Below, one piece after another: positions 13,524-22,329 of a stretch of 64,000 nucleotides of DNA. A model generated the notes under the pieces. It saw nothing but the letters and a program-made list of their open reading frames with translations, had not been told where the DNA came from and made no database searches. The stretch comes from Actinomycetospora sp. NBRC 106378 (GTDB lineage Bacteria; Actinomycetota; Actinomycetes; Mycobacteriales; Pseudonocardiaceae): contig NZ_BSTT01000002.1 in NCBI RefSeq assembly GCF_030269685.1, positions 744,001 through 808,000 on the forward strand, in the 5' to 3' direction. A program made the translations under genes and the position numbers. Position 1 is the stretch's first letter. Each line of letters opens with the position of its first letter.

Positions 13524-15701
13524 TCACGCCGGTGATGGCGAGGCCCGTTCCACGGTGACCTCGTGGGCGAGCATCACGGCCTGACCGCTGACCGGGTCGA
13601 GGTGCGCGGGCCCGCCCGGGATCACGTCGTTGACGTTGACGCCCGGCAGGGCCCGGGCCCGCCGCGGACCCGTGGCGGCGTGGCCCCAGCCGTGCGGCAC
13701 GACGACCACGCCGGGCGCGACGTCGGTGGTGAGCGAGACCGGGAGGGTGATCCGTCCGGTCGGGCTCGACACCTCGACGAGGTCGCCGTCGTCGAGGCCC
13801 CGCGCCGCCCCGTCGTCGGGATGGAGCAGCGCGCTGTTGCCGTCGGGCTGACGGATGTGGCTGTTGTTGTGCATCCACGAGTTGTGCGAGCGGCGGTCGC
13901 GGCGCCCGACGAGCCGCAGCACGCCGGGGCGGGCGAGGTCGGCCTCCGCGGCCTCCAGGCGGGCGAGGTCGGCGAGCAGGTCGGCAGGCGCGAGGTCGAC
14001 CAGGCCGTCGGGGGTGGCCACCCGTCGTCCGAGGAAGGAGCCCGGCTCGGTCGCCGGGAGCAGCACGCCCTCGGGGTGCCGCCGGAGCTCAGCGAGCGTC
14101 GTCCGGCGACCCCAGCGCAGGAGCAGTGCGACGACCTGGTCCGGGCCGACACGCAGCCGACCGCGCAGCCGACCGGGGAGGCGGGCGAGGAGGCGGTCCA
14201 GCCAGGGCAGGACGTGCGCCGCCGTCGTGCCCCAGGGCCGGACCCCGGCCGCGAGGGCGAGGTCGGAGAAGATCCGCCACTCGGTGCGGCGCTCGCCGAG
14301 CGGCGCGACGACGGGCGGGGTCCACTGCGCGTGCGGCACGACCTGCAGCGACTGGTGCGAGGCGGGGAAGTCGCTGCGTTCGAGCATGTCGGTGGCCGGG
14401 AGCACGTAGTCGGCGTGGGCGGCCGTCTCGTTGCGGTAGAGGTCGACGCTGACGAGCAGGTCGAGCTGCGGCAGCGCGTCGCGCAGCTCGCCGCCCGGCA
14501 CCGAGTGCACGGGGTTGCCCGCCGTCACGAACAGCGCCCGCACCCGGTCCGGGTGGTCGGTGGTGATCTCCCCGGCGAGGGCGCCGACCGGGAAGGCGCC
14601 GGCGACCCGGTGCCAGCGGCCGTCGGTGGTGCGGTGCTCGTCGAACCGGCCGAGTCCGATCAGGCCGGCGAGCCGCACGGTGTCGACGGCGCCGCGGGGG
14701 ACCAGCAGCCCGCCGCGCCGATCGAGGTTGCCGGTGAGCAGGTTCAGGCCCTGGATCAGCCAGTAGGCGATCGAGCCGAAGGGCCCCATGTTGACCCCGG
14801 TCGAGCAGTACAGGGCCGCACCGTCGGCGGCCGCGTAGGCCCGGGCCAGCTCCCGGATCGTCGCGGCGGGGATCCCGGTGACGGCTGCGGCGCGCTCGGG
14901 CGTCCACGGCGCGGCGGCCGCGACGAACTCGTCGACCCCACGGGCGACCCGACGGGCGCGCGCGAGGTCGAGGTCGTCCTCGTGGGCCAGGACGTGCAGC
15001 ATCGCGGCGAGCAGGTAGGCGTCGGTGCCCGGACGGATCGGCAGGTGCTCGCCGACGCGTCGGGCGGTCTCCGTGCGGCGCGGGTCGACGATCACCACGC
15101 GGCCGCCGCGCTCGGAGATGCGCTGCAGCACGCCCGCGGCGTCGGCGACGGTGATGACCGACATCTGGCTGACCAGCGGATTGGTCCCGAGACAGACGAA
15201 CATCTCGACGTGGGAGAGGTCGGGCACCGGGTGGACCAGGGAGAGCCCGTACATCTCGGTCGAGACGTGGAACTTGGTGTTGACGTCCACCGAGTGCGAG
15301 GCGAACACGTTGGGGGAACCGAGCGCCTCGACGAACGCCGCCGACATGGTGGTGTGCGCGAAGGAGAAGAAGGTCGGGTTGCCCTGGTAGAGCGCGACCG
15401 ACCGCGCTCCGTGGTGGTCGACCAGCCCCCGCACGCGCGCGCCGATCTCGGCCAGCGCCTGGTCCCAGCCGATCGGCACCAGCTCGCCGTCCACGCGCTT
15501 GAGCGGGGTGTCGACCCGGTCCTCGTCGTGGTGCAGGGCGCCGAGCCCGAGGCCCTTGACGCAGCAGTAGCCCTGCGACACCGGGTGCTCGCGGTCGGGG
15601 CGCACCTTGACCACCTGCTCGTCGACCACGTCCACGACCAGGCCGCAGTGCACCTCGCAGATGCGGCAGAAGGTGCGGACGCTGCGGGGCGGGGCGCTCA
15701 C
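13524..15701 (-). CDS. Molybdopterin-dependent oxidoreductase (bis-MGD family)
   Basis: This 725-residue protein has an N-terminal Fe4S4 domain with CRICEVHCGLVV and a later cysteine in GYCCVKG (residues 12-48). The molybdopterin oxidoreductase core follows, with nucleotide-binding strands GGRVVIVDPRRTETA and HLPIRPGTDAYLLAAMLH. The C-terminal dinucleotide-binding domain has NSWMHNNSHIRQPDGNSALLHPDD and VVVPHGWGH. No Tat signal is seen, so it is probably cytoplasmic. Members include formate-dehydrogenase-like and uncharacterised enzymes; the substrate is unknown. A MOSC protein nearby supports a shared cofactor route. It is convergent with the P450 pseudogene. Confidence 0.92.
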   Translation of the reverse strand: MSAPPRSVRTFCRICEVHCGLVVDVVDEQVVKVRPDREHPVSQGYCCVKGLGLGALHHDEDRVDTPLKRVDGELVPIGWDQALAEIGARVRGLVDHHGARSVALYQGNPTFFSFAHTTMSAAFVEALGSPNVFASHSVDVNTKFHVSTEMYGLSLVHPVPDLSHVEMFVCLGTNPLVSQMSVITVADAAGVLQRISERGGRVVIVDPRRTETARRVGEHLPIRPGTDAYLLAAMLHVLAHEDDLDLARARRVARGVDEFVAAAAPWTPERAAAVTGIPAATIRELARAYAAADGAALYCSTGVNMGPFGSIAYWLIQGLNLLTGNLDRRGGLLVPRGAVDTVRLAGLIGLGRFDEHRTTDGRWHRVAGAFPVGALAGEITTDHPDRVRALFVTAGNPVHSVPGGELRDALPQLDLLVSVDLYRNETAAHADYVLPATDMLERSDFPASHQSLQVVPHAQWTPPVVAPLGERRTEWRIFSDLALAAGVRPWGTTAAHVLPWLDRLLARLPGRLRGRLRVGPDQVVALLLRWGRRTTLAELRRHPEGVLLPATEPGSFLGRRVATPDGLVDLAPADLLADLARLEAAEADLARPGVLRLVGRRDRRSHNSWMHNNSHIRQPDGNSALLHPDDGAARGLDDGDLVEVSSPTGRITLPVSLTTDVAPGVVVVPHGWGHAATGPRRARALPGVNVNDVIPGGPAHLDPVSGQAVMLAHEVTVERASPSPA

Positions 15702-15711
15702 CCGGCCGACC

Positions 15712-15945
15712 CTAGGTCGTCGGACGCGCCGCGAGGACCTGCTCGCGCAGGATGTCCGCGTGCCCCTGGTGCTGGGCGAGCTCGCGCAGCACCTGCAGAT
15801 GGATGCCCCGGACGGTCCGGCCGCGGTCGAGCCCGTCGTCGGGACCCTCCTCCTCGGTCAGCCCGTCGAGCGTGGCGACGAGGCGCTCGCGGTGGTCGTC
15901 GAGCAGGGCGGTGATCGTCCCGAGCTCGGATCCGGTGGTGGTCAT
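15712..15945 (-). pseudogene. DUF664/DinB remnant with missing centre
   Basis: This 77-residue frame starts like a DinB/DUF664 protein (ELGTITALLDDHRERLVATLDGLTEEE) and ends like one (VRGIHLQVLRELAQHQGHADILREQV), with the HQGHAD metal-ligand pair. Family members have about 160 residues, so the central helices, including the first metal histidine, are absent. The junction falls near GPDDGLDRG, at a copy of the CCCGACGACGGG 12-mer (15832-15843). The frame is intact, so a short protein may still be made. Its ATG overlaps the upstream LysR stop. Confidence 0.65.
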
Positions 15946-16934
15946 CGGGGCGACGGTGCGGCCGGAGGCGCGTGAACGGCAAGCGACCTTGCCGGATCGG
16001 CAAGCCCCTGGTGTGAGTCGACCGCACGCTCGAGGCGGCGGCCCACCCCGTCGCAGTGCTCGGCGGTCGTGGCGAGGAAGGCGGCGAGCGGCGGCGAGGC
16101 GTCGTCGGTGCGGAACACGAGGCACAGATCCGGGAGCGGAACCGGCGGGCGGACCTCCACCGTGGTCGTCTCGGGACGCACCGCCGCGCGCGCCCCGGAC
16201 GGCAGCAGGCCCACGCCCAGCCCGCACGCCGCGAGACCGACGATCGTGTGGACGTCGCGGGCGCGGGTCACCGGTGCGGTCGGATCGCGGTCGTGCAGCA
16301 GGTCCGCCAACGCTGCGGTGGTGGCGGGCTCGTCGTCGTCCGAGGTGGCGATGAGCGGGGCGCGGCGCAGCTGGCCGTGGTCGACCGCGCCCGTCGTGGC
16401 GAAGGGGTGGGCGCGGTGGACCACGGCGACGAGCTGGTCGCTCTTCACCGCGACCGAGGTCAGACGCTCGGCGCCGGGGCCGCGCGGCGAGCCGCGGGTG
16501 ATGGCCACGTCCGCCGCGCCGGAGAGCAGGGCGGCTGCCCCCTGGGTGCTGGAGAGCTCCGTGCACTCCAGCGACACCCCGGGGTGGGTCGCCCGGAACC
16601 GCGCGAGCAGCGAGGGCAGCAGCGCGACGAGCGCCGACCCGATGAAGGCCAGCCGCAGCGTCCCCGACTCGCCGCGGGCCGCCCGACGGACGTCGTCCGT
16701 GCCCCGGTCGACCTGACCCAGGACCTGCCGGGCGTGGGAGACGAGCACGGTGCCCGCCGCGGTCGGGACGGCGCCGTGCGCGGTCCGGTCGAACAGCCGG
16801 ACCCCGAGCTGGTCCTCCAGCGCCGCGATCTGGCGCGAGAGCGGGGGTTGGGCGATGCCGAGCGCGCGGGCGGCCCGCCCGAAGTGCCGGTGCTCCTCGA
16901 GTGCCAGCGCATACCTCAGGTGTCGCAGCTCCAC
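15942..16934 (-). CDS. LysR-type transcriptional regulator
   Basis: This 330-residue protein has the N-terminal winged HTH (HLRYALALEEHRHFGRAARALGIAQPPLSRQIAALEDQLG) within residues 1-60, and the periplasmic-binding-protein-like effector domain from about residue 90. It is divergent from an F420-type oxidoreductase gene, with a T-N11-A-like dyad between them, so that gene is its probable target. The DUF664 remnant follows with a 4-bp overlap. Confidence 0.92.
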   Translation of the reverse strand: MELRHLRYALALEEHRHFGRAARALGIAQPPLSRQIAALEDQLGVRLFDRTAHGAVPTAAGTVLVSHARQVLGQVDRGTDDVRRAARGESGTLRLAFIGSALVALLPSLLARFRATHPGVSLECTELSSTQGAAALLSGAADVAITRGSPRGPGAERLTSVAVKSDQLVAVVHRAHPFATTGAVDHGQLRRAPLIATSDDDEPATTAALADLLHDRDPTAPVTRARDVHTIVGLAACGLGVGLLPSGARAAVRPETTTVEVRPPVPLPDLCLVFRTDDASPPLAAFLATTAEHCDGVGRRLERAVDSHQGLADPARSLAVHAPPAAPSPR

Positions 16935-16943
16935 GTCCCCGTC

Positions 16944-16958
16944 ATACCCGAGAGGTAT
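16944..16958. promoter_or_regulatory. LysR-type box between lysR and the LLM oxidoreductase gene
   Basis: ATACC-CGAGA-GGTAT is a perfect 5-bp inverted repeat ten bases upstream of the lysR start and 62 bases before the divergent oxidoreductase gene. The T-N11-A spacing fits LysR binding. Confidence 0.55.
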
Positions 16959-17020
16959 CGGGCGGCGACGGCGCAGGCATCGGGTCGACCCGGGCCCGAC
17001 CCCGTCGTCAGGGTCGGGGC

Positions 17021-17935
17021 ATGCGGATCGGAGTGACCCTCGGGGCGGACCGGGGACGGGTGGACGTGGTCGACGAGGCCGTGGCCGAGGCCCGGGAGGC
17101 GGCCGGGGTGGGCATCGGCTCGGTGTGGTTCGGCCAGCGCTTCGGCACGGACGCGATCGCCCTGGCGGGGCTGGTCGGGCGGGAGGTCCCGGAGATCGAG
17201 GTCGGGGTGAGCGCGGTGCCGGTGTTCGGTCGCCACCCGGTGCTCGTCGGCTCCCAGGCGTTGACCGCGGCGGCGGCCACCGGCAACCGGTTCCGGCTGG
17301 GCCTGGCGATGGGCACGGCCGCCTGGACGGAGCGGGCCTTCGGTGTCCCGCACGAGCGTCCGGCCGCGCGCCTGGCGGAGTTCCTCACGGCGCTCGGGCC
17401 GCTCCTGGCCACCGGCACCACCGACCACCGCGGTGATCTCATCACCGCCGCGACCCCGACCCCCGCCCTGGTGGCCGGCGCGAAGGCCCCGCCCGTCCTC
17501 GTCGCCGCGATGGGCCCGCGGGCGCTGCGGGTCAGCGGGGCGCTGGCGGACGGCATCCTGCCGCGGCTGGCCGGCCCGCGGGTGCTCACCGACCGCATCG
17601 TCCCGACCGTCACCGACGCCGCCCGGACGGCGGGGCGGGGTGACCCGGCCGTGCTCGCGATCGTGCCCGTGACCGTCACCGACCGGCCCGACGAGGCCCG
17701 CGCCGCGGCCCGCGAACGCCTCGCCTTCTACGAGACCGTCCCGGCGTACCGCCGCATCCTCGACGAGGAGGGCGTCGAGCGGGCCGGCGACCTCGCGCTC
17801 GTGGGCGACGAGCGCACCGTGCTCGCGGGGCTGCGCCGGTACGTCGACGCCGGGGCGACGGAGCTGCTCATCGAGACCGACCTCGACGACCCGGACGCCC
17901 GCCGTCGCACCTGGGAGGCCGTGGGCGGGTGGTGA
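17021..17935 (+). CDS. LLM-class (luciferase-like) F420-type oxidoreductase
   Basis: This 304-residue TIM-barrel protein opens with MRIGVTLGADRG and has GSVWFGQRFGTDAIALAGL and the LLM signature RFRLGLAMGTAAWTERAFG. The family includes F420-dependent dehydrogenases and flavin-dependent monooxygenases. In actinobacteria this compact form usually binds F420 (inference). The ATG at 17021 begins exactly at the conserved first strand. It is divergent from LysR and converges on the DUF6069 gene eight bases away. Confidence 0.88.
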   Translation: MRIGVTLGADRGRVDVVDEAVAEAREAAGVGIGSVWFGQRFGTDAIALAGLVGREVPEIEVGVSAVPVFGRHPVLVGSQALTAAAATGNRFRLGLAMGTAAWTERAFGVPHERPAARLAEFLTALGPLLATGTTDHRGDLITAATPTPALVAGAKAPPVLVAAMGPRALRVSGALADGILPRLAGPRVLTDRIVPTVTDAARTAGRGDPAVLAIVPVTVTDRPDEARAAARERLAFYETVPAYRRILDEEGVERAGDLALVGDERTVLAGLRRYVDAGATELLIETDLDDPDARRRTWEAVGGW

Positions 17936-17943
17936 TCAGGTGA

Positions 17944-18324
17944 TCACTGAACGGTGGGGCGCAGCGCGACGACCACCGCGGACGCCACCACCGCGTGCAT
18001 CGCCATCAGGCCGACCACGTTGGCGACGGTCGCGCCCTGGCCGAACAGCAGGAGGTCCGGGATCCAGGTCAGGGCCACGACGACCGGGATGACGACCGGC
18101 AGCGCCCGCGGGGCGACCCGGCGTACGGCGAACCATCCCGCGGTGCCGAGCAGCACGCCGACGACGGTTGCCGGCAGGAACACCGCGGGCTGCAGCCCCA
18201 TCCCGATCCCGCCGTCGTCGAGCGCACCCGCGACGGTGGCGAGCAGCAGGTTGACCAGCGCCGCGACGACGACGGCGACGCCGAGCCGGGCGGGGATGGA
18301 GGTGGTGCGGACGGCGGTCGTCAT
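17944..18324 (-). CDS. DUF6069-like four-helix membrane protein
   Basis: This 126-residue protein has four hydrophobic helices (about residues 13-33, 44-65, 73-93 and 100-122) and the spacing typical of the DUF6069 family, whose function is unknown. It is divergent from a MarR regulator with an inverted repeat in the shared promoter, which suggests that MarR controls it. Confidence 0.75.
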   Translation of the reverse strand: MTTAVRTTSIPARLGVAVVVAALVNLLLATVAGALDDGGIGMGLQPAVFLPATVVGVLLGTAGWFAVRRVAPRALPVVIPVVVALTWIPDLLLFGQGATVANVVGLMAMHAVVASAVVVALRPTVQ

Positions 18325-18340
18325 GACGGGCGCTCCTCGG

Positions 18341-18390
18341 GTTGCGTGTGCAACTCAGAGCATGAGCCGGGTTGCCTGTTAAAGTCAACG
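18341..18390. promoter_or_regulatory. Candidate MarR operator in a divergent promoter
   Basis: GTTGC-GTGT-GCAAC at 18341-18354 is a perfect 5-bp inverted repeat. The half-site GTTGC recurs at 18371, followed by GTCAAC at 18384-18389. These lie between the DUF6069 gene (start 18324) and marR (start 18394). Confidence 0.5.
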
Positions 18391-18393
18391 CTC

Positions 18394-18879
18394 GTGGAGG
18401 ACGAACCGCGCTGGCTCACCGACGAGGAGCGCCCGGCCTGGATCGCGCTGTGCAAGACGCTCATGACGCTGCCGGGCGCGCTGGAGAGCCAGCTGCTGCG
18501 CGACGCGGACCTGACGCTGTTCGGCTACATGATCCTGGCCCGGCTCTCGCTCTCCGAGGGCGGCACGAAGCAGATGAGCGACATCGCCGAGATGGCCAAC
18601 GGGTCGCTCCCACGCACGTCGCACGCGGTGGCCCGACTCGAGGCGCGGGGTTGGGTGACGCGGACGGTGTGCACGGGGCAGGGCCGCCGGTTCACCGTCG
18701 CCACCCTCACCGACGCGGGCCGCGCGCACCTGGAGGCGGCCGCCCCGGCGCACGTGGCCGAGGTGCGGCGCCTCGTCGTCGATCCGCTCGGCGGGGACCT
18801 GCTCGCCGTCGGCGGCGCCATGGAGCGTGTCGTCGCCGCCCTCGGCCTGCCGGCGGGCTCCCTCGCGCCCGGCGACTGA
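18394..18879 (+). CDS. MarR family transcriptional regulator
   Basis: This 161-residue winged-HTH protein shows the MarR pattern: FGYMILARLSLSEGGTKQMSDIAEMANGSLPRTSHAVARLEARGWVTR around residues 45-95, then the wing GRRFTVATLTDAGRAHLE. It probably autoregulates and controls the divergent membrane gene. GTG at 18394 is the start nearest the conserved WLTDEERPAW. Confidence 0.9.
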   Translation: MEDEPRWLTDEERPAWIALCKTLMTLPGALESQLLRDADLTLFGYMILARLSLSEGGTKQMSDIAEMANGSLPRTSHAVARLEARGWVTRTVCTGQGRRFTVATLTDAGRAHLEAAAPAHVAEVRRLVVDPLGGDLLAVGGAMERVVAALGLPAGSLAPGD

Positions 18880-18891
18880 CCGCAGCCCCGA

Positions 18892-19731
18892 TCAGCGCCG
18901 CACGAGCAGCGGCACCGCCACGTCCCGCAGCGGGCCCGGCTGCACGAGCCGGTCGCAGGCGTCGAAGTGGGTGCCGCCCTCCTGCGCCAGCACGTCGGTG
19001 GGCACCCCCGGCCACGCGTCGACGAGCAGCCGCTGCTGGCGGTCGAACTCGCCGGGCTCGTCGCCGCCGCAGGTCAGGAGCAGCGGCCCCGGCCCGGTCG
19101 GGGTCATGTGCACGGGGCTCGCGCCGTGCGCGGTCGACTCGCTCATCGCCAGCACGTCGTTGAGGTAGGAGCGCCGGATCGGGTCGAGGTCGTAGAGCCC
19201 GCTGATCCCGACGACGGGTCCGACGGTGTCGGCCGGGAGGTCGTGCGCCGCCCAGTCGGTCGCCATCGCCGTCGTCACGAGGTGCCCGCCCGCGGAGTGC
19301 CCGACGAGACCGATCGCGGTGCCGGACGCGCCGAGATCGGGAGCTCGCCGGGCGAGCTCGGCGATCCCGGCGCGCACGTCGGCGACCACGTCGTCGATCG
19401 CCACGTCCGGCACCAGCCGGTAGTCGAGCGAGGCGAAGACGGCACCAGCCGTCAGGAAGGGCTCGGCGAGGAACCCGAAGGTCTCCTTGTCGAGCGCCTG
19501 CCAGTAGCCGCCGTGGACGAACACGACGAGCGGCGAGGTGCCGCCGCCCGGGGCGGGGGAGTAGACGTCGGCGGCCTGCCGCGGGTCGTCGCCGTAGCGG
19601 ATCGTCAGCGGCGGGTGCTCCCGCCGCAGCGCGTCGCTACGGGCCGCCCAGTCCGCGATGATCGCGTCCGCGTCGTCCACCAGCGCCCGCGCGTCGTACT
19701 GCGCATCGAGCCATTCCCTCGTCGCCGCCAT
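18892..19731 (-). CDS. Alpha/beta hydrolase, kynurenine-formamidase/esterase-like
   Basis: This 279-residue hydrolase has the oxyanion motif FVHGGYWQALDK near residue 73, the nucleophile elbow GHSAGGHLV near residue 145, Asp in GGDEPGEFDRQ and His in GTHFDACD near residue 255. The HGGYW type matches arylformamidase-like carboxyl-ester and formamide hydrolases. No kynurenine pathway gene is adjacent, so the substrate is open. Confidence 0.88.
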   Translation of the reverse strand: MAATREWLDAQYDARALVDDADAIIADWAARSDALRREHPPLTIRYGDDPRQAADVYSPAPGGGTSPLVVFVHGGYWQALDKETFGFLAEPFLTAGAVFASLDYRLVPDVAIDDVVADVRAGIAELARRAPDLGASGTAIGLVGHSAGGHLVTTAMATDWAAHDLPADTVGPVVGISGLYDLDPIRRSYLNDVLAMSESTAHGASPVHMTPTGPGPLLLTCGGDEPGEFDRQQRLLVDAWPGVPTDVLAQEGGTHFDACDRLVQPGPLRDVAVPLLVRR

Positions 19732-19760
19732 GGGCCCGGTCTACCCGGCCGGCGGCCACC

Positions 19761-20384
19761 TCAGCGCGTGAACTCGTCGACGCCGAGGGCGAAGTCCCAG
19801 TGGGTCATCCCGTGGTTGGCGAGCGCCACGGTCACCAGGCCCATCCCCTCCAGCCAGTGCGCCATCGCGAGGCCGCCGACGTCGAGCGGTCGCAACCCGA
19901 GGCTCTCGACGAAGGCCGCGACCCGTGCCTTGGCCTCCGCGTCGTCCCCGGCGAGGAAGACCGCCGGCCGACCCTTCTCCAGCACCCCCGCGAAGATCGT
20001 GTTGAACGCCTTGACCACGGCCGTGTCCGCCGGGGCCACGGCGGCGGCCTCCCGTGCGACGGAGGTCTCGGTGTCGTGGGCGAGCCCGTCGAAGGTGGCG
20101 TTGAAGGGGTTGCTGATGTCGACGACGACCTTGCCCGCGAGGGCGTCGCCGTACTCGGCGACGACCGGGACGACGCTGTCGGCCAGCAGGGCGGTGACGA
20201 CGATGTCACCGGCGGGGACCGCTCCCCACGTGCCGGTCGTCGCGCCGTCGCCCAGCGTGTTCGCCAGGGCGTCCGCCTTGCCCTGGTCGCGCCCCATGAC
20301 CTCCACGGCGTTGCCGCCGGTGAGGGCCAGGGCGCCGAGGGTGCGGGCCATGTTCCCGGTGCCGATGATCGTGATGGTGGCCAT
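19761..20384 (-). CDS. NADPH-dependent F420 reductase-like protein
   Basis: This 207-residue Rossmann protein opens with TITIIGTGNMARTLGALALTGG and has the second-strand VMGRDQGKADALA and VVVDISNPFNATFDG, typical of the F420H2:NADP oxidoreductase/NADP-binding family. It may shuttle hydride between NADPH and F420 for the LLM oxidoreductases in this window, or act as a small ketoreductase. It is divergent from LysR across a strong dyad and is probably controlled by it. Confidence 0.83.
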   Translation of the reverse strand: MATITIIGTGNMARTLGALALTGGNAVEVMGRDQGKADALANTLGDGATTGTWGAVPAGDIVVTALLADSVVPVVAEYGDALAGKVVVDISNPFNATFDGLAHDTETSVAREAAAVAPADTAVVKAFNTIFAGVLEKGRPAVFLAGDDAEAKARVAAFVESLGLRPLDVGGLAMAHWLEGMGLVTVALANHGMTHWDFALGVDEFTR

Positions 20385-20476
20385 GAGAGGTGCCTGTTCT
20401 CGAGTGCCGGACGGTGTCGCTGACGTCCTCGACCCTCCGCCCGCCCCGCCGCCGACGTCCAAGACCGTTTCCGGCC

Positions 20477-20503
20477 GCGGTGATAGCGTCGAGGTATCAC
20501 CGC
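20477..20503. promoter_or_regulatory. Strong LysR-type dyad
   Basis: GCGGTGATA and TATCACCGC form perfect 9-bp arms around a nine-base centre, ending 13 bp before the lysR start. This is a classic LysR box and should control the divergent F420-reductase-like gene as well as lysR. Confidence 0.7.
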
Positions 20504-20516
20504 CCCGGGAGGCGCC

Positions 20517-21398
20517 GTGGACCTCGACCTGCGGAAACTGCGCTACTTCGTCGCGGTCGCCGACCGGCTGCACTTCGGCCGGGCCGCGGACGACCTGCAC
20601 ATCGCACAGCCCGCGCTCAGCCGCCAGATCAGCGCCCTGGAGCACGACCTCGGCGCCCCGCTGTTCGTCCGCGACCGGCACGGGGTGGCGCTGACCGACG
20701 CCGGCCGCCGGCTGCACACCGACGCCGGTCCGCTGCTCGCCTCGGCGGCCGCGGTCCGGCGGCACGTCCAGGCGGCCGCGCGCGGCGGGAGGCGGCTCGT
20801 CGTCGGCTTCCGGACCGGCATCCCGGTCATCCCCGCGGAACGGGCGTTCGCGGCCCGCCACCCCGACGCCGTGGTGGAGGTGCAGCGGACCGAGGCCGAC
20901 GACCAGGCCGCGATGCTGCTCGACGGCCGGGTCGACGTCGGCTACGTGCGCCTCCCGGTCGACGAGACCGGCCTGCGGGTCGTCCCGCTCTACACCGACC
21001 CGTGGATGGTGGCGCTGCCGGCGGCGCACCGCCTGGCCGGCAAGGAGGAGGTCGCCGAGGCCGACCTCGCCGGGGAGACGCTGGTCTGGCACGACGGTGC
21101 CCCGCCGACCCGGCGCTCCCTCCCGGACGCGGGGTTCCGGGCGCGCGGGGTGGAGGAGAAGCTCGAGCACGTCGCCGCCGGTCGGGGCATCTCGTTCGTG
21201 GCCCGCTCGGAGACGACCTTCCACTCCCGCCCGGACATCGGCTACGTGGCCATCCCGGAGCTCCCGCCCAGCCAGGTCGCCCTCGCGATCGCCGCGGCCC
21301 GGCACTCGTCCCTCGCCGAGGACTTCGTCACCGCGGCCCGGGCGAGCGCCCAGATCACGGCGGAGTGCGGCGCCGTCCCGAGTACCGCCGGAGGCTGA
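20517..21398 (+). CDS. LysR-type transcriptional regulator
   Basis: This 293-residue protein has the N-terminal HTH (LRYFVAVADRLHFGRAADDLHIAQPALSRQISALEHDLG) and an effector domain from about residue 88. GTG at 20517 follows the dyad and puts the start at the usual LysR position (MDLDLRKLRYF). It probably governs the divergent reductase-like gene. Confidence 0.93.
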   Translation: MDLDLRKLRYFVAVADRLHFGRAADDLHIAQPALSRQISALEHDLGAPLFVRDRHGVALTDAGRRLHTDAGPLLASAAAVRRHVQAAARGGRRLVVGFRTGIPVIPAERAFAARHPDAVVEVQRTEADDQAAMLLDGRVDVGYVRLPVDETGLRVVPLYTDPWMVALPAAHRLAGKEEVAEADLAGETLVWHDGAPPTRRSLPDAGFRARGVEEKLEHVAAGRGISFVARSETTFHSRPDIGYVAIPELPPSQVALAIAAARHSSLAEDFVTAARASAQITAECGAVPSTAGG

Positions 21399-21509
21399 GC
21401 ACCCGCGCGCGCCCGGGCCGGGCGCGGCAGGGGTGCTGCTGCGCGCCGCGCCGCCGTACGGTCGGCGCATGGCGGACGGCGGGGCGCTCGACGTGACCGG
21501 GGCCGGGTC

Positions 21510-22217
21510 GTGAGCGCGCACCCGGGCGCCGCGGTCACGGCGCCGTCGGACGCGCGACGGGAGGTCCTGACGCGCCGGGTCCGGGTGCTGGTCGCCGTGA
21601 CCATCACCTACAACGTGATCGAGGCCGCGATCGCGTTGGCCGCGGGGACGGTGTCGTCGTCGACCGCCCTGGTCGGCTTCGGGCTGGACTCGGTGATCGA
21701 GGTGTCCTCGGCCGCCGTGGTGGCCTGGCAGTTCGCCGGCCGGGATCCCGCGGCACGGGAGAGGGTGGCGCTCCGGCTGATCACGGGCTCCTTCGTGGCG
21801 CTGGCGATCTACGTGTCGGTGGAGTCGGTGCGGGCCCTGGTCGGCCTCGCCGAGCCCGCACACTCGCCGGTGGGGATCGGGCTGGCGGCGGCGTCGCTCG
21901 TGGTGATGCCGTGGTTGTCGTGGGCGCAGCGCCGCGTGGGTCGCGAGCTCGGGTCGGCCTCGGCCGTGGCGGACTCCCGGCAGACGCTGCTGTGCACCTA
22001 TCTCTCGGCGGTGGTGCTGGTCGGGTTGGTGCTGAACAGCACGCTCGGCTGGTGGTGGGCCGACCCGGTGGCGGGGCTGGTCATCGCGGTGATCGCGCTC
22101 AAGGAGGCCCGGAGCGCCTGGCGCGGTGAGGGGTGCTGCGCCCCGACGTCGCCGCCCGTCGCCGCCGGGGCGTGCTCCTGCTGCGAGATCGGCTCCGGCG
22201 ATCGGTGCTGTTCCTGA
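21510..22217 (+). CDS. Cation-efflux-like transporter with Cys-rich tail
   Basis: This 235-residue membrane protein is of the cation diffusion facilitator type, with five to six hydrophobic segments, GFGLDSVIEVSSAAVVAWQF in the early helices and WWWADPVAGLVIAVIALKEA in the last. Aspartates in helices 2 and 5 (LDSVIE and ADPVAG) match the metal-binding positions of CDF proteins. The last 35 residues carry seven cysteines (GCCAPTS, ACSCCE, DRCCS), an unusual tail suited to binding soft or divalent metal. GTG at 21510 is preceded closely by a tiny 14-codon frame. Confidence 0.8.
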   Translation: MSAHPGAAVTAPSDARREVLTRRVRVLVAVTITYNVIEAAIALAAGTVSSSTALVGFGLDSVIEVSSAAVVAWQFAGRDPAARERVALRLITGSFVALAIYVSVESVRALVGLAEPAHSPVGIGLAAASLVVMPWLSWAQRRVGRELGSASAVADSRQTLLCTYLSAVVLVGLVLNSTLGWWWADPVAGLVIAVIALKEARSAWRGEGCCAPTSPPVAAGACSCCEIGSGDRCCS

Positions 22218-22329
22218 CGCCGTCCGGATGACGCGGTTCGGGCGCGGCGGTGGCGGGGTCGGCCGTAGAATCCGTGGGTCGACCGGGACCTCGATGCGGT
22301 GCCGAGGTGAGGACCGCGGAGGTGGAGAC

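Noticed and set aside
13563-15914. A 783-codon open frame on the plus strand opposite the molybdopterin oxidoreductase
   Set aside because: High-GC shadow frame; low-complexity translation and no motif, while the minus strand gives a complete oxidoreductase.
21469-21513. A 14-codon frame directly before the cation transporter
   Set aside because: Too short to support; it could be a leader peptide, but it lacks a clear ribosome-binding site.
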